A stretch of 64,000 nucleotides of DNA from Desulfosediminicola flagellatus (GTDB lineage Bacteria; Desulfobacterota; Desulfobulbia; Desulfobulbales; Desulfocapsaceae), in contig NZ_CP050698.1 of assembly GCF_005116655.2 (NCBI RefSeq), forward strand, positions 4,239,501 to 4,303,500, read 5' to 3'. The notes beneath the pieces were generated by a model. That model searched no databases and had not been told where the DNA came from. It saw nothing but the letters and a program-made list of their open reading frames with translations. Positions within the stretch are counted from its first letter, which is position 1; each line of letters starts with the position of its first letter. A program made the position numbers and the translations under genes. Shown here in pieces: positions 8,676-18,284 of the stretch.

Positions 8676-9149
8676 ATGACCACAATATTTCTACATGGGC
8701 TTGAGTCCTCCGGTAAAGGGACCAAGGGGACCTATCTTACCAAACATTTTCCGGACGTTCTCTGCCCCGATTTTTTCGGAAATCTCAAAGAGCGGCTCAA
8801 TCAGCTCAGCGTTCTATGTGAAGGAAAGGATAATCTGCTGCTGATCGGCTCAAGTTTTGGCGGCCTGATGGCTACCTGTTTTGCCGTCAGCAATCCGACC
8901 AGAGTAACCCGACTTGTTCTGCTGGCACCCGCCCTGAACTTTGAAGGCTATACAGTTCCTGAGAACATGATTGAAATTCCTACACTTCTGGTTATAGGTG
9001 AGGAAGATACTGTAACACCCGCTGAACTCGTTCTGCCAAAAGCTGAAAGAACATTCAGTAACCTGGAAGTTGTGCTGGCAGATGACGACCATATGCTGCA
9101 CAATACATTTCAGGAATTGAGTTGGAATGAAATAATTCCGAAAAGCTGA
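8676..9149 (+). CDS. Small alpha/beta hydrolase (YqiA-like)
   Basis: The start at 8676 gives 157 residues; a TTG nine bases earlier is possible. It opens with TIFLHGLESS, the oxyanion-loop signature. The nucleophile elbow is GSSFGG (Ser near residue 73). The acid is likely in VIGEEDTV and the histidine in DDHMLH near residue 142. Length and layout fit YqiA-type esterases. It lies 14 bases after the RND gene and before a strong terminator, so it is probably the last gene of the TetR-controlled operon. Its substrate is unknown. Confidence 0.8.
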   Translation: MTTIFLHGLESSGKGTKGTYLTKHFPDVLCPDFFGNLKERLNQLSVLCEGKDNLLLIGSSFGGLMATCFAVSNPTRVTRLVLLAPALNFEGYTVPENMIEIPTLLVIGEEDTVTPAELVLPKAERTFSNLEVVLADDDHMLHNTFQELSWNEIIPKS

Positions 9150-9168
9150 TAGCGAATCGTATAGATAT

Positions 9169-9207
9169 AAAAAGTGCCTGCGACATAAATACGCAGGCAC
9201 TTTTTTT
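9169..9207 (+). terminator. Rho-independent terminator of the efflux operon
   Basis: AGTGCCTGC pairs with GCAGGCACT, extended by an A-run pairing with a T-run to 13 base pairs. The loop is 11 bases and seven T residues follow. Confidence 0.9.
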
Positions 9208-9322
9208 GTTAGTCAAATACACAGAGTGTCGTCAATAAAAGCCAGCCCTCTTATTGGCAGAATGTTTGTGAGCACACACACGCTCCTATACAGAAAAAAT
9301 ATACAGGGTGTACTGTTTACAT

Positions 9323-10831
9323 CTAATCTTCAACGACTATATCTGCCGCTTCCCGGTATTCAGGAACAGGTAATCCATCGTTGAGTGCCGCCTGCTGCAC
9401 AGGGGGATTGCCCGGCAGCCCTACCCAGACTTTCCAACCAGACCCTCCTGCATATTCCGTATAATCATGATAATCAGAGTGAGATGGATTCCACTCCACA
9501 TCACTCCCGCCGATTCGTATATAAAGCGCCCCTTTCCTGCCTTTAACAAAAGCTGCATATACACCCCTGGAACGCGCATTGTCCTGCTGAAACACTCTGC
9601 TGCCGCTGTGCACATCAGCGACTTTGCGGGCATTAATCAGCGCCTGGATTCTCGTTTTAAGCGTGCTTCCCCAATCAAAGTAATGTTTCCAGTAAACTGT
9701 AGGAATCCCGGGATGCGTGAGAATGTAAGCGTAGGCCTGCTCCACCTGCCAGTCATTCATAAAGCTATCATGCTCATGATTCTTTTCGGGCTTCCCGTCA
9801 TCAGCGGTGCGATAACCGGTGTCGTGATTTTCCAGAAAGGTGACAGCTCGGTTCTTCCAGTCAATGCCATCTGTATTGTCACCGACGAGTCCTATTCCGT
9901 TGTCAAACGGCCCGTAAAGTGCCAGATAATTGCCTTTGTTATCTTTAAGGGCAAACTGAGTGGTGAAATCAAAAACGTTGCTGGCGGTTCGAATGTCATC
10001 TGTATTGACACTGCTGTGCCAGATCCATCCTCTCTGGGCCGCATGTTTATCCCAGTCATATTCTCCAACAGAAAAGGTCGGGGCGGTCGCCTTGTTGTAC
10101 ACTCCGATCCAGTGCGCATGGAATCCGTGAACCATATCATAACGCCAGCCTCGATACCCCAGTGATTTTAACTGAAGCAAATACCTGATTATATCTTTTC
10201 GTACATCAGGGTTGGTATGATCAATATCCCTAAATGAACCATAGCCGTAGGTTGTGCCTCCATGCCGGGTATATTCTATCGGTTTTTCTTCATATGCTCC
10301 CCGCATTTCCTTAGGAGTGCCATACACTTCGGACTCTTCATTAGTAAAAGCTTCGTCTTCCCGCGTTATAGCTCGTGTGTCCCAGGCCGGATTAGAGAAA
10401 TCCGCCCAGCCGTGGGTGCCATCACGATGGTTAATAACGATATCAGCGACCGGCTCAACCCCTTTATGCAGCAATTCTTCAAGCATCGCGCGTTGCTGGG
10501 TAAAACTGCCATAACTGTTATTGAGATTAAAATACTCCTTGGGGTTGTAACCGGCGCTATATTTACCGGCGAAGGATGGCGGAGGCAACCAGATCAGATC
10601 AAACCGACCATTACGTATATCAGCTGCGTTTTCTTTTACTATCTCATACCATACTTTCCCACCATAGCCAGGAAAGCGATCTTCGTAACCATGGCGATAC
10701 GACTCCCAGTAAAAGCCCTGCAGCATAATGCGGTCATCATCAAACCCGGCAACGGCTGAAACAGTTACAGGCTTCAAGAACAGTGAAACAATTACCAGAA
10801 GGGTCATCCGTAAAAGTGTGCGTTTTTTCAT
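9323..10831 (-). CDS. Exported GH13 alpha-amylase
   Basis: The frame opens earlier (11041), but ATG 10831 has GGAGG eight bases upstream and begins with a signal peptide (MKKRTLLRMTLLVIVSLFL, cleavage near VSA), so 502 residues are expected. All four GH13 blocks are present: DIVINHR, GWRYDMVHG with the nucleophile Asp, VGEYDW with the acid Glu, and FLENHD with the transition-state Asp. The protein should hydrolyse alpha-1,4-glucans in the periplasm or outside the cell. A C-terminal beta domain follows the barrel. The gene stands alone; no maltodextrin transporter is nearby. Confidence 0.93.
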   Translation of the reverse strand: MKKRTLLRMTLLVIVSLFLKPVTVSAVAGFDDDRIMLQGFYWESYRHGYEDRFPGYGGKVWYEIVKENAADIRNGRFDLIWLPPPSFAGKYSAGYNPKEYFNLNNSYGSFTQQRAMLEELLHKGVEPVADIVINHRDGTHGWADFSNPAWDTRAITREDEAFTNEESEVYGTPKEMRGAYEEKPIEYTRHGGTTYGYGSFRDIDHTNPDVRKDIIRYLLQLKSLGYRGWRYDMVHGFHAHWIGVYNKATAPTFSVGEYDWDKHAAQRGWIWHSSVNTDDIRTASNVFDFTTQFALKDNKGNYLALYGPFDNGIGLVGDNTDGIDWKNRAVTFLENHDTGYRTADDGKPEKNHEHDSFMNDWQVEQAYAYILTHPGIPTVYWKHYFDWGSTLKTRIQALINARKVADVHSGSRVFQQDNARSRGVYAAFVKGRKGALYIRIGGSDVEWNPSHSDYHDYTEYAGGSGWKVWVGLPGNPPVQQAALNDGLPVPEYREAADIVVED

Positions 10832-11366
10832 AACCCATTCCTCCATGTTAAATGTGCATATAACTATGAATTGGCAAATACATCCGGCAGTAATGGTGGT
10901 TATGTAAAAGATACCAGCAAGAAGACAACTGTTTGATACGCAGACCAGAAATCCCCGCATCACTGAGGAGAAGTTATTGAGCATATCATCATTTGATATG
11001 CGAGCGATGCAGCATAAGGATTTATCGCAGATGCGCCGCAATAAAATTGTGTCTGTATTTTAACCTGTCCAGTTGTCAAAATGAATCAGATTTTTAGAGG
11101 CGGCAACTCACTTCCCCACTTACACCCATATGCCTCTTACACCTTTTATATTGCGTGTTGTTTTGATACAGTAATCAAAGATCCCTATCCAACATAAGCA
11201 GTTCGATGTCAGTTACTTTCCTATATTAGCCGATGTGCCTGTAAATAGGATACACGACCAGTCACTGTCTCTTGATATATTGATGTATGAAATAAAAAAA
11301 CTCGTACATCAGGATACACTGGTGAGCTTGACTACTCTGTAACTTTTCATATGCGACAAAGATGAA
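10832..11366. other. Divergent intergenic region amylase / diguanylate cyclase
   Basis: The 535 bases hold the promoters of two divergent genes but no clear gene. A spaced inverted repeat TGATGTA...TACATCA lies at about 11281-11312, upstream of the GGDEF gene. I see no strong promoter consensus. Confidence 0.35.
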
Positions 11367-12824
11367 ATGACACATAGAAACAAACTTCTCCTTGCCTTGG
11401 GAGTCATACTTACCCTGGCATTTACAGGTAGCAGTGCGATCAACTATCTCTTCACCAGAAGTTCTGTGCATAGAGAGATTATGCAGAATGATCTTCCCCT
11501 GACGATGAACAATATATTCTCTGACCTCACCTCTGAACTCAACAGACCCATTGTTGTCGCATCCAGCATGGCTGCGGATACATTTCTAAAAGACTGGGTT
11601 ATGGATGGAGAGCGTGACGTCGTAAAGGTTAAAAAATACCTCATCGAGATAAAAGAGAAATACGGCTTTTTCTCAACCTTCTTTGTTTCATCACGTACTT
11701 CTAATTATTACCATTTCCAAGGGATACACAAAAAGATCAATACAGCGAATGAACATGACCTTTGGTACTACGACTTTATCGATTCGAAAAAGGAATATGA
11801 GCTGGATGTTGACAGCGACGAGGCCTCTGGAAATATTCTGACAATTTTTATCAATTTCCGTGTTGAAGATATACATGGGCAGCTTCTCGGCGTTACCGGA
11901 GTCGGCTTGAAAGTAGACAGCATCGCCAATTTAGTCAAATATTACAAAATCTTATACGATCGCGACGTGTATCTGACGGATAAAACAGGAGTGGTGCAGG
12001 TCCATCAGAACCCTGAAATGATCGAAAAGCTGAGGGTAGCAGAGATGCCTGGCTTGCGACCATTTGCTGACAAGATTCTGGCAACTGGAGAGGAACCTGA
12101 AAACTTTGAGTTTATCCGTAACGGTGAAACCATATTACTTAATGTACGATACATCGCGGAACTGGACTGGCTACTCTTTGTAGAGCAGAATGAAACCGGC
12201 GCCCTGCACATCGCAAAAATGAATTTTTTCAGGACGCTAGCCATAGGCCTCATCTCGTCAATTATCGTCATCAGCCTGACCCTGGCAACTATAAACAGCT
12301 ACCAGAGTCGGTTAGAAGAAATTGCAGTATCGGATGAACTGACTGGTGTCGGCAACAGACGAAAGCTTGAAGAGGAGTTCTCGAAAGCAGCGTATACATT
12401 TTCACGTAACCACCAAAATTGCAGCCTGATCCTTATGGATCTTGACAGGTTCAAGGTCGTCAATGACCAACTGGGACATCTCTACGGAGATGTTATACTG
12501 AAGTCTGTTTGCAGGGAGATTACACAAGTTATTCGACCGACGGATGTTCTGGCCCGCTGGGGTGGTGATGAGTTTGCCATTCTTGCAATCAGTTCTCCCG
12601 AAGATGCATCGCTTATGGCAGAGAGGATACGCAAAGCGATTGAAGAAATCGACTGGGTAAACATACTCAATAAAAAAGTAGGTGCAGGTGTTAATGTAAC
12701 GGTATCATGCGGTATTGCTATGTACACTGAAGGAGATACTCTTAGTGATATCCTCTCCAGAGCCGACGCATCACTTTACCGTGCAAAACATCGCGGTGGT
12801 AACAATGTTGACTCTGAAGCGTAA
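11367..12824 (+). CDS. Membrane diguanylate cyclase with periplasmic Cache sensor
   Basis: The protein has 485 residues. TM1 is at about 7-28. A periplasmic double-Cache-like region (about 30-290) contains STFFVSSRTSNYYHF and LGVTGVGLKVDSI, typical of Cache_1 sensors. TM2 is near 292-312. The C-terminal GGDEF domain (about 325-485) has the intact active site RWGGDEFAIL and an upstream RPTD that fits the inhibitory RxxD site. It should make cyclic di-GMP in response to a small periplasmic ligand and be subject to product inhibition. It converges on the next gene with only 21 bases between them. Confidence 0.92.
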   Translation: MTHRNKLLLALGVILTLAFTGSSAINYLFTRSSVHREIMQNDLPLTMNNIFSDLTSELNRPIVVASSMAADTFLKDWVMDGERDVVKVKKYLIEIKEKYGFFSTFFVSSRTSNYYHFQGIHKKINTANEHDLWYYDFIDSKKEYELDVDSDEASGNILTIFINFRVEDIHGQLLGVTGVGLKVDSIANLVKYYKILYDRDVYLTDKTGVVQVHQNPEMIEKLRVAEMPGLRPFADKILATGEEPENFEFIRNGETILLNVRYIAELDWLLFVEQNETGALHIAKMNFFRTLAIGLISSIIVISLTLATINSYQSRLEEIAVSDELTGVGNRRKLEEEFSKAAYTFSRNHQNCSLILMDLDRFKVVNDQLGHLYGDVILKSVCREITQVIRPTDVLARWGGDEFAILAISSPEDASLMAERIRKAIEEIDWVNILNKKVGAGVNVTVSCGIAMYTEGDTLSDILSRADASLYRAKHRGGNNVDSEA

Positions 12825-12845
12825 AGCCCGGCTATGAAAAACATC

Positions 12846-15374
12846 TTATTCCGGTTTCTTATCTGCCAGCCCACCCTGTGATTCCAAATCTTTTTCGGCT
12901 TCTTCCGTTTTTGCCTGCTCCCTGACAACCTTTTTCGCGGCAGCTTCTGCCTTTTCACGGGCTTTAAGCGCAGCTTTCAGTTTAGTCAGGATAGCGTCGT
13001 CAAATGTTCCGCCCGAAATCTCGATTTCATTCATCTTCTCGCTAGCATGCAGTGCTGCCTTCTCTGCATTTTCTATTGCCTTTTCTGTGCGTTTGTTTGC
13101 CTGTTCCAAAGCGTCCAGAGCATTAGCAAGAATACCAGCAGCACCTTCTTCAGGCTCTGCTCCGAGATCTACCTCCTGCCCGGCCTGAACGAGGGCTACA
13201 ACTCCAAGATCCTGGAGAAGATCTTCAACGTTGTTTCCGAACATATCGGCAGGCATGCTGTGCTTCAAGTCAAAAGGCATAAACGTGAGAGCAGCATCCT
13301 GTGAGGTTTCAATTACGGTTTGGGCAACAGCATCAGGAAATAACAACGGCTCGGCTGATATTCGGGTTTCTTCAAGAACTTCTTTCAGTATCGCAGAATT
13401 TTCAATCGATGCATCTGGATAGTTCGTTGCCAGCACCCGGATATGTGCATCACTCCATTCTTCATCGCGAGTGATAAGATAGGCAAGTAGTAACATGAGC
13501 CGGCTTGCAGCATCTCCACGCCACCACACATCGATACGCCGCTCTTCCGGTGGAGTGGATGTCATTTTCGCCCAACTTTTTTCTGACATGGAAAGAATAA
13601 CGATGTGACATCCCATCCGATTGGCTGTCCGTAGATATTTTCCATAACGAAGTACTCTTCTCTGCTCAGCGTCTACATCTTCGCTCAACCAGTTCACCAG
13701 AATCGTGTTTGCCTTAATCGGGCCAAGCCCGAAAGACTGGATCATATTTTCAAGAGATACATTCGGGTCCGTCCCGGATATGACACGTGAAAAAACATCA
13801 TTCCGATGGAGTTGGATCTCCTGTTCCAGTTCCTCCGCAGCTTTACGGCGAAGATGCCTCATGCGCAGTCCATCACCGGCTAGAAAGCGGACTACGGTCG
13901 TAATACCACTGCCGCCCTCAAGCCAGGATGCAAATTTCAAGAGAGTTTCGCGCCGTTCCGCATCATTGGAAAATGCAAGAATGTAAGGACGCCAGTCTCT
14001 GGGATGATCTGCCTCAGATCCGGCTGAGAGCAGATCCGAGCGAACCCGCTGCAACCGGTGTGAACGCTGACTATCTGCCCAACGTGCCGGTCGGGTCGTA
14101 CGCTTGAGATACTGATGAATAGCAAAAATAATCGATATTGCCACGACGCCGGTTGTCAGGTCGATAGCAAGCATCACACCAAGGCAGGCGAGAAATCCTA
14201 TAAGGCTGAGGTTTGGGTGATACCACTGAAAGCGTGGTCGAAACGAAGGGCTCGCAGCTTTCGCCTCAAAATATGTAGCATAATTGAGCAACCCATAGGA
14301 GATAAGAAAAAACATGGAAACCAGCCTGGCTATCATATCCAGTTGCCCGAGAGCTATGGTGATTGCGGCAATTACAGCTGAAAGTAAGACACCACGCCGT
14401 GGGTTATTTAAAGGCCCTGCTCCATGAGCAAAAGGATTGAGAAAAGAAAATATTTTGTCAGTTGCAAGAGATTGTAGAATCCGTGGTGCACCGAGAAATG
14501 AGGCCATTGCTGATGAGAGCGTTGCTGCAATCACGCCGGCATCAATAAGATATCCCCATCGGGATATTTCCCCCATTGCCCCATAATCTGTTCTGAGGAT
14601 TTCAAGTGGCTTGCCTCCTGCAAAGATCACTGCAACGGAAAAATAGACAAGAATAGAAAGACCGACAGCCATAAATGTACCGGTAGGAAGGCTCTTCCCA
14701 GGATTCTTCAGATCACCTGACATACTGACACCCTGCGTAAATCCAGTGACCGCCGGGAAAAAAATCGCAAAAAGTACCCAGAACGGCGGACCATCCTCCG
14801 GCCTGTTCCAGTTTTGAATAAGCTGGTTGCCGTCCCAATGCTCAAAACCGCCTACATAAAAAGAGAACAAAGCAAGCACCAGAAAAGTCATGACCAGATA
14901 TTGAAACTTGGTAGCTAAATCAGACCCGAACCATGCCAGAGCAAAAAGAAAACAGACCGCAACACCTGCAATAAGCTGAGGAAGAATAGCGGAAGAACCA
15001 GGAAAAAATGCAGATACAGCCTCACCGAAACCGATAGAATAAAAGGCTATGGAGACTGACTGCGCAAGAAAGAGCACAAGCCCCAATGCACCGCCATATT
15101 CAAGCCCGAGGGTGCGGGAAATCAGATAATAGTCACCACCACCCTTTACTTTCAGATTGGTGGCGATGGCCGCAAGAGAAAAGCTGGTCAATACCGAAAT
15201 AACATTGGCAATGGCAACGATCACAAGAGTATACATCAACCCTGCACTGCCCACCACATAGCCAAGACGCAGAAAGAGAATAATACCGAGGATTGTCAAT
15301 ATGCTGGGAGTAAAGACACCGGCAAAGGTGCCGAGTGTACCACCCTGTTTCGCTGAATGTGCTTCACTGCCCAT
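12846..15374 (-). CDS. SLC12-like (cation-chloride cotransporter family) APC permease
   Basis: Starting at 15374 (MGSEAHSAKQ, AAGGA seven bases upstream) gives 842 residues; an earlier ATG at 15413 has no good ribosome site. The signature GVFTPSILTILGIILFLRLGYVVG at TM1 and KGGGDYYLISRTLG at TM3 mark the SLC12 branch of the APC superfamily. Twelve TM helices reach about residue 425. The rest is a cytoplasmic domain of about 400 residues, as in eukaryotic cation-chloride cotransporters, ending in a charged Ala/Lys/Glu helix (last 90 residues). Substrate could be an amino acid or K+/Na+/Cl-; the sequence does not decide. Monocistronic. Confidence 0.85.
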   Translation of the reverse strand: MGSEAHSAKQGGTLGTFAGVFTPSILTILGIILFLRLGYVVGSAGLMYTLVIVAIANVISVLTSFSLAAIATNLKVKGGGDYYLISRTLGLEYGGALGLVLFLAQSVSIAFYSIGFGEAVSAFFPGSSAILPQLIAGVAVCFLFALAWFGSDLATKFQYLVMTFLVLALFSFYVGGFEHWDGNQLIQNWNRPEDGPPFWVLFAIFFPAVTGFTQGVSMSGDLKNPGKSLPTGTFMAVGLSILVYFSVAVIFAGGKPLEILRTDYGAMGEISRWGYLIDAGVIAATLSSAMASFLGAPRILQSLATDKIFSFLNPFAHGAGPLNNPRRGVLLSAVIAAITIALGQLDMIARLVSMFFLISYGLLNYATYFEAKAASPSFRPRFQWYHPNLSLIGFLACLGVMLAIDLTTGVVAISIIFAIHQYLKRTTRPARWADSQRSHRLQRVRSDLLSAGSEADHPRDWRPYILAFSNDAERRETLLKFASWLEGGSGITTVVRFLAGDGLRMRHLRRKAAEELEQEIQLHRNDVFSRVISGTDPNVSLENMIQSFGLGPIKANTILVNWLSEDVDAEQRRVLRYGKYLRTANRMGCHIVILSMSEKSWAKMTSTPPEERRIDVWWRGDAASRLMLLLAYLITRDEEWSDAHIRVLATNYPDASIENSAILKEVLEETRISAEPLLFPDAVAQTVIETSQDAALTFMPFDLKHSMPADMFGNNVEDLLQDLGVVALVQAGQEVDLGAEPEEGAAGILANALDALEQANKRTEKAIENAEKAALHASEKMNEIEISGGTFDDAILTKLKAALKAREKAEAAAKKVVREQAKTEEAEKDLESQGGLADKKPE

Positions 15375-15954
15375 ACATGATTCCTTTATTGGTACCGAAT
15401 GAGATGGATCCATTGCCGGAAATCGCTGCTGTCACAAGAGGTTGCTATGTTATCCACAAGCCCCAACCAGTCATAGGTGTTTAATATACTTGTATAGTAT
15501 GCAACCTGAACTCGAAAATCCATAACCTTCTTTGTTGGTATGCATTTCGCGAAAAAAACATGCGCTTCTTTTGCCAGGAATTACCACCAGACACCGTCAA
15601 TAAGGACAACACACGATAAAAGTGACAAGAAGTGAGCAACAGAGTTTTGGCAATGTTCATGTTTCTAATCAGCACTAAATGCAATCCAGAGAACAGATAG
15701 GTTAAATAGAGCGAAGTCATCTTCGTAAAAGCTTTCCGTTTTTCCAGAAATCTGGAATTTTTCCCATGCGTTCTATTTCTAATCAAAGGTCTAAATTTAT
15801 CAAAACTATACAGGTAGCCCAACGAATTTACAGATCAATTTACTGCAGCAACACATATGGATTGTTTTTTGCAATACACACCGCACAGAGATTCGTCCTC
15901 TATGATAGGAACACGACAGGTTACCAGTAAACGTATCAGGCAATTGAATTCTAC
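15375..15954. other. AT-rich intergenic region
   Basis: About 580 bases between the transporter start and the PEP-CTERM patch. It must hold the transporter promoter on the complement. I find no gene, tRNA or clear repeat. Confidence 0.35.
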
Positions 15955-15982
15955 ACAGTAAGAGAAAAATAGCTGATGAACA
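15955..15982 (+). repeat. Upstream element shared with 17334-17361
   Basis: The 28-base stretch running from ACAGTAAGAG to CTGATGAACA matches 17334-17361 at 25 of 28 positions. It lies 15 bases before the start of the first PEP-CTERM gene, so it covers the leader or promoter. The copy at 17334 precedes a decayed gene start, so the match probably reflects duplication of a whole gene. Confidence 0.6.
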
Positions 15983-15996
15983 GATTGGGAGTAAAT

Positions 15997-16626
15997 ATGA
16001 AAAATGTAATGCTAGTAGGTGGATTGCTATTCCTTTTAGCAGGTTCTGCAAATGCCTTAACATTGAGTTTTGATTACGGTGGTATCAATTGGGGTACTAT
16101 GGACCTTAATCAAGCAGATCCAGACACATTGTCAGTGAGTTTTTTCACATCTGCAACTGCTCCTAGCGGTACACAAGCAACGGGTTTTGCTTTCGCACCT
16201 TATCTTGGAACTTTTGGGGTTGGCAATCCACTAGATACTACATTCGGGGATGATCAAAACGATCTTAACTGGATTGTACTTGGCAATCTTAATCCAATAC
16301 CAAACCCACAGAATTCCAGCTTGGTAAAAGGCGATTTCACATTTGGCGTAACAGAAGGTAATAGTAACAACCTAAACCCTCCAGGGATTGAGGTAGGAGA
16401 TTACGACATTTTCTATTTGGACTTTGATGCAGATACCTCAGTTAGTGATATTACAGCTGTAGGTGTTCGTTTTCAAAGTTTCAGTACCATAATCGACAAC
16501 CAGGAGGTTACTAGCCTGTTCCTTGTGGGAAGACCACCAAATGAAATTCCAGAACCTGCCACAATGCTGCTTTTTGGAATTGGTCTAACAGGATTGGGCT
16601 TTATAACCAGGAAGAGAAAATTTTAG
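15997..16626 (+). CDS. PEP-CTERM sorting-domain protein
   Basis: The start at 15997 follows GGGAG by five bases and gives 209 residues. A signal peptide comes first (VMLVGGLLFLLAGSANA). The mature part is rich in Asn, Asp, Gly and Ser, a beta-type surface protein without a named domain. The C-terminus is a classic PEP-CTERM signal: IPEPATMLLFGIGLTGLGF, then RKRKF. Exosortase recognises this tag, cleaves it and hands the protein to the cell surface or exopolysaccharide. No exosortase gene is in the window. A decayed copy of the 3' end and flank of this gene lies at 18591-18790. Confidence 0.88.
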   Translation: MKNVMLVGGLLFLLAGSANALTLSFDYGGINWGTMDLNQADPDTLSVSFFTSATAPSGTQATGFAFAPYLGTFGVGNPLDTTFGDDQNDLNWIVLGNLNPIPNPQNSSLVKGDFTFGVTEGNSNNLNPPGIEVGDYDIFYLDFDADTSVSDITAVGVRFQSFSTIIDNQEVTSLFLVGRPPNEIPEPATMLLFGIGLTGLGFITRKRKF

Positions 16627-17034
16627 TATTCAAATAGAACTACTTTTCACTGCGTGGGACCGGCCAGTTCTCCTTAACATTTCGGGAGGCAGCCTCATAA
16701 GAGGTTGCCTGCTCACTCCTATCTGACGATTAACTGTATCGTTTCATTAGCATAACATACCTCCTTAGAAGCTGAAATACCGCTTCTAAAACTGATCCTA
16801 TACCTGTTAAATTCTCCGGCGCCTGAAATTTATCATTTCTATTATTCAACAGGACTAGATTTCTCATTAACCTACTGGGGTATTTTATCTATTCAAAGCA
16901 AGAAAAAACTCCATCAACAGGACAGGAATATCTTGAAGCCAGCTCTTTTTCATGTTAGGTATGTTTTATGTCTCATAATATTTATCGCGTATAAATAGTG
17001 TCCAGTTTCCTATCATATAGTTCCGGGGGGATTT
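16627..17034. other. Intergenic region with hairpin
   Basis: A 9-bp stem (GGCAGCCTC, loop ATAA, GAGGTTGCC; 16688-16709) lies about 60 bases after the PEP-CTERM stop. A T-run does not follow. The flank from 16640 to 16735 resembles 18660-18770. No gene seen. Confidence 0.45.
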
Positions 17035-17276
17035 ATGAAAAACACATTCCGAATGCTTTTCTTGCGTTTTTTTTGGTTACTGGGATTAGCTTCTCAGCTC
17101 TGACCAAACATGCAATTCCCTCTAATATCAAAACCTTACCAAATAAAGACAACGTTTTAAACCATAGACTTTTGTCGACAATGAAGCAGGACAAAACTTC
17201 TCTGTTGGAGAGATTATCTCGCACAGTTGATTTTGATTATTTTGACAGTACTAGAATACAAAAAGTTATCTCGTGA
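17035..17276 (+). pseudogene. Small exported protein interrupted at a T8 tract
   Basis: ATG 17035 follows a strong GGGGGG site and encodes MKNTFRMLFLRFF, the start of a signal peptide, but this frame stops after 22 codons. The -1 frame, entered at the eight T residues (17067-17074), continues as LVTGISFSALTKHA and then about 50 more residues to a stop at 17274. Joined, they give a sensible exported protein of about 80 residues. The tract reads CGT TTT TTT TGG, a possible T-TTT-TTT slippery site. One extra T would also restore the frame. So this may be a phase-variable gene, programmed -1 frameshifting, a pseudogene or a sequencing error. The family is unknown. Confidence 0.5.
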
Positions 17277-17629
17277 TTTATAGTTGTAACATAACAAGGT
17301 AAATCTCTAATATCTTATTTAATTATACTCTATACAGTTAAAGAAAAATAGCTGATAAACAAACACCCAGGGGAGGTGTATACAAAATATAATTTCCATC
17401 AATCCCCAGCAAGCTTAAGTTGACGCTCTGGGATTGTCCTAATTTTGATGAAGAGTAAATAACAGATTCCAATAGTCGTTTAGGTTTAAAAGTATGTTGA
17501 AACGAAAACTAAACGCAGCCAGATAGGGATGCAATGTCTCTTGTGATTGAAAAATAATCAACGCTGGAGATAATTTCCAAAAAAATGCCTGAGAATCTGA
17601 TAATAAAAACATTCTTAATGGATATATTT
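17277..17629. other. Intergenic region with a decayed PEP-CTERM gene start
   Basis: After the shared element at 17334-17361 comes GGGGAGGTGTATACAAAATATAA. It aligns with the ribosome site and first codons of the intact gene at 15987-16010, but the ATG has become ATA. I read it as the eroded 5' end of another paralogue. The rest of the gap shows nothing. Confidence 0.4.
17334..17361 (+). repeat. Second copy of the PEP-CTERM upstream element
   Basis: The stretch from ACAGTTAAAG to CTGATAAACA differs from the copy at 15955-15982 at three of 28 positions. It lies about 270 bases upstream of the next intact PEP-CTERM gene. Confidence 0.6.
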
Positions 17630-18190
17630 ATGAAAAACTATAAATTAATATTAGCCGTTTTGTTTCTCTGTCTCGGTATATCTAAGATTGGATGGGGTTT
17701 AACTATTGTTAATTCAGGCGGATCTAATGATGATACTGAGGTAGGCGAAATAGACCCACTTAAAGATTGGACCGAACTAGCAAACAGCAATGAGACAACT
17801 GAAACGGAATGGGTCAATAAGATCCTTTCCCCCATCACTGTAAAATTTGAGATTAAGTTGGAGGAGGATCTGCCGATTTATGATACCAGTTCGGATGAAG
17901 TGTTTGCAGTCGCACTGGCCTCGAGTCCTACCCCTGATTATTTCATTGTTAAGAATGCTAAATATTGGGCATTGTTTGAAAATAGCAGTTACTTCAATTG
18001 GGGTGTTTTTTCTAGCAAAGATCTCCCAACAACTATGAATATTCCAGGTGATTATACAGTTAGCCATGTTACACAATTTATCGATGATGGGGGAGGGACA
18101 AACAACGAGATCCCCGAACCAACTACCATGTTCCTCTTCGGTACTGGGCTTGCAGGGCTTGCCGGAATAAATAGAAGAAAGAAAAAGTAA
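17630..18190 (+). CDS. PEP-CTERM sorting-domain protein
   Basis: Starting at 17630 (MKNYKLILAVLFLCLG) gives 186 residues with a signal peptide ending near GWG. The body is acidic and Ser/Thr-rich with no named domain. The C-terminus is IPEPTTMFLFGTGLAGLAG followed by NRRKKK, a complete exosortase signal. An in-frame ATG at 17618 is possible; the ribosome site (GGAT) is weak for either. The protein is not clearly related to the first PEP-CTERM protein outside the sorting signal. An IS30 fragment begins about 90 bases downstream. Confidence 0.85.
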   Translation: MKNYKLILAVLFLCLGISKIGWGLTIVNSGGSNDDTEVGEIDPLKDWTELANSNETTETEWVNKILSPITVKFEIKLEEDLPIYDTSSDEVFAVALASSPTPDYFIVKNAKYWALFENSSYFNWGVFSSKDLPTTMNIPGDYTVSHVTQFIDDGGGTNNEIPEPTTMFLFGTGLAGLAGINRRKKK

Positions 18191-18284
18191 AGCTGAAGTA
18201 GTACAATAAGTGCAACAGACTGAAATTGAAAAGTGAGTGAGTTGAAAGTATGGTGTCAGCTCTCACACTTAACCAAGGTCTGTT

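Noticed and set aside
9467..10165. 232-residue frame opposite the alpha-amylase
   Set aside because: The other strand encodes all four GH13 motifs; this frame matches nothing.
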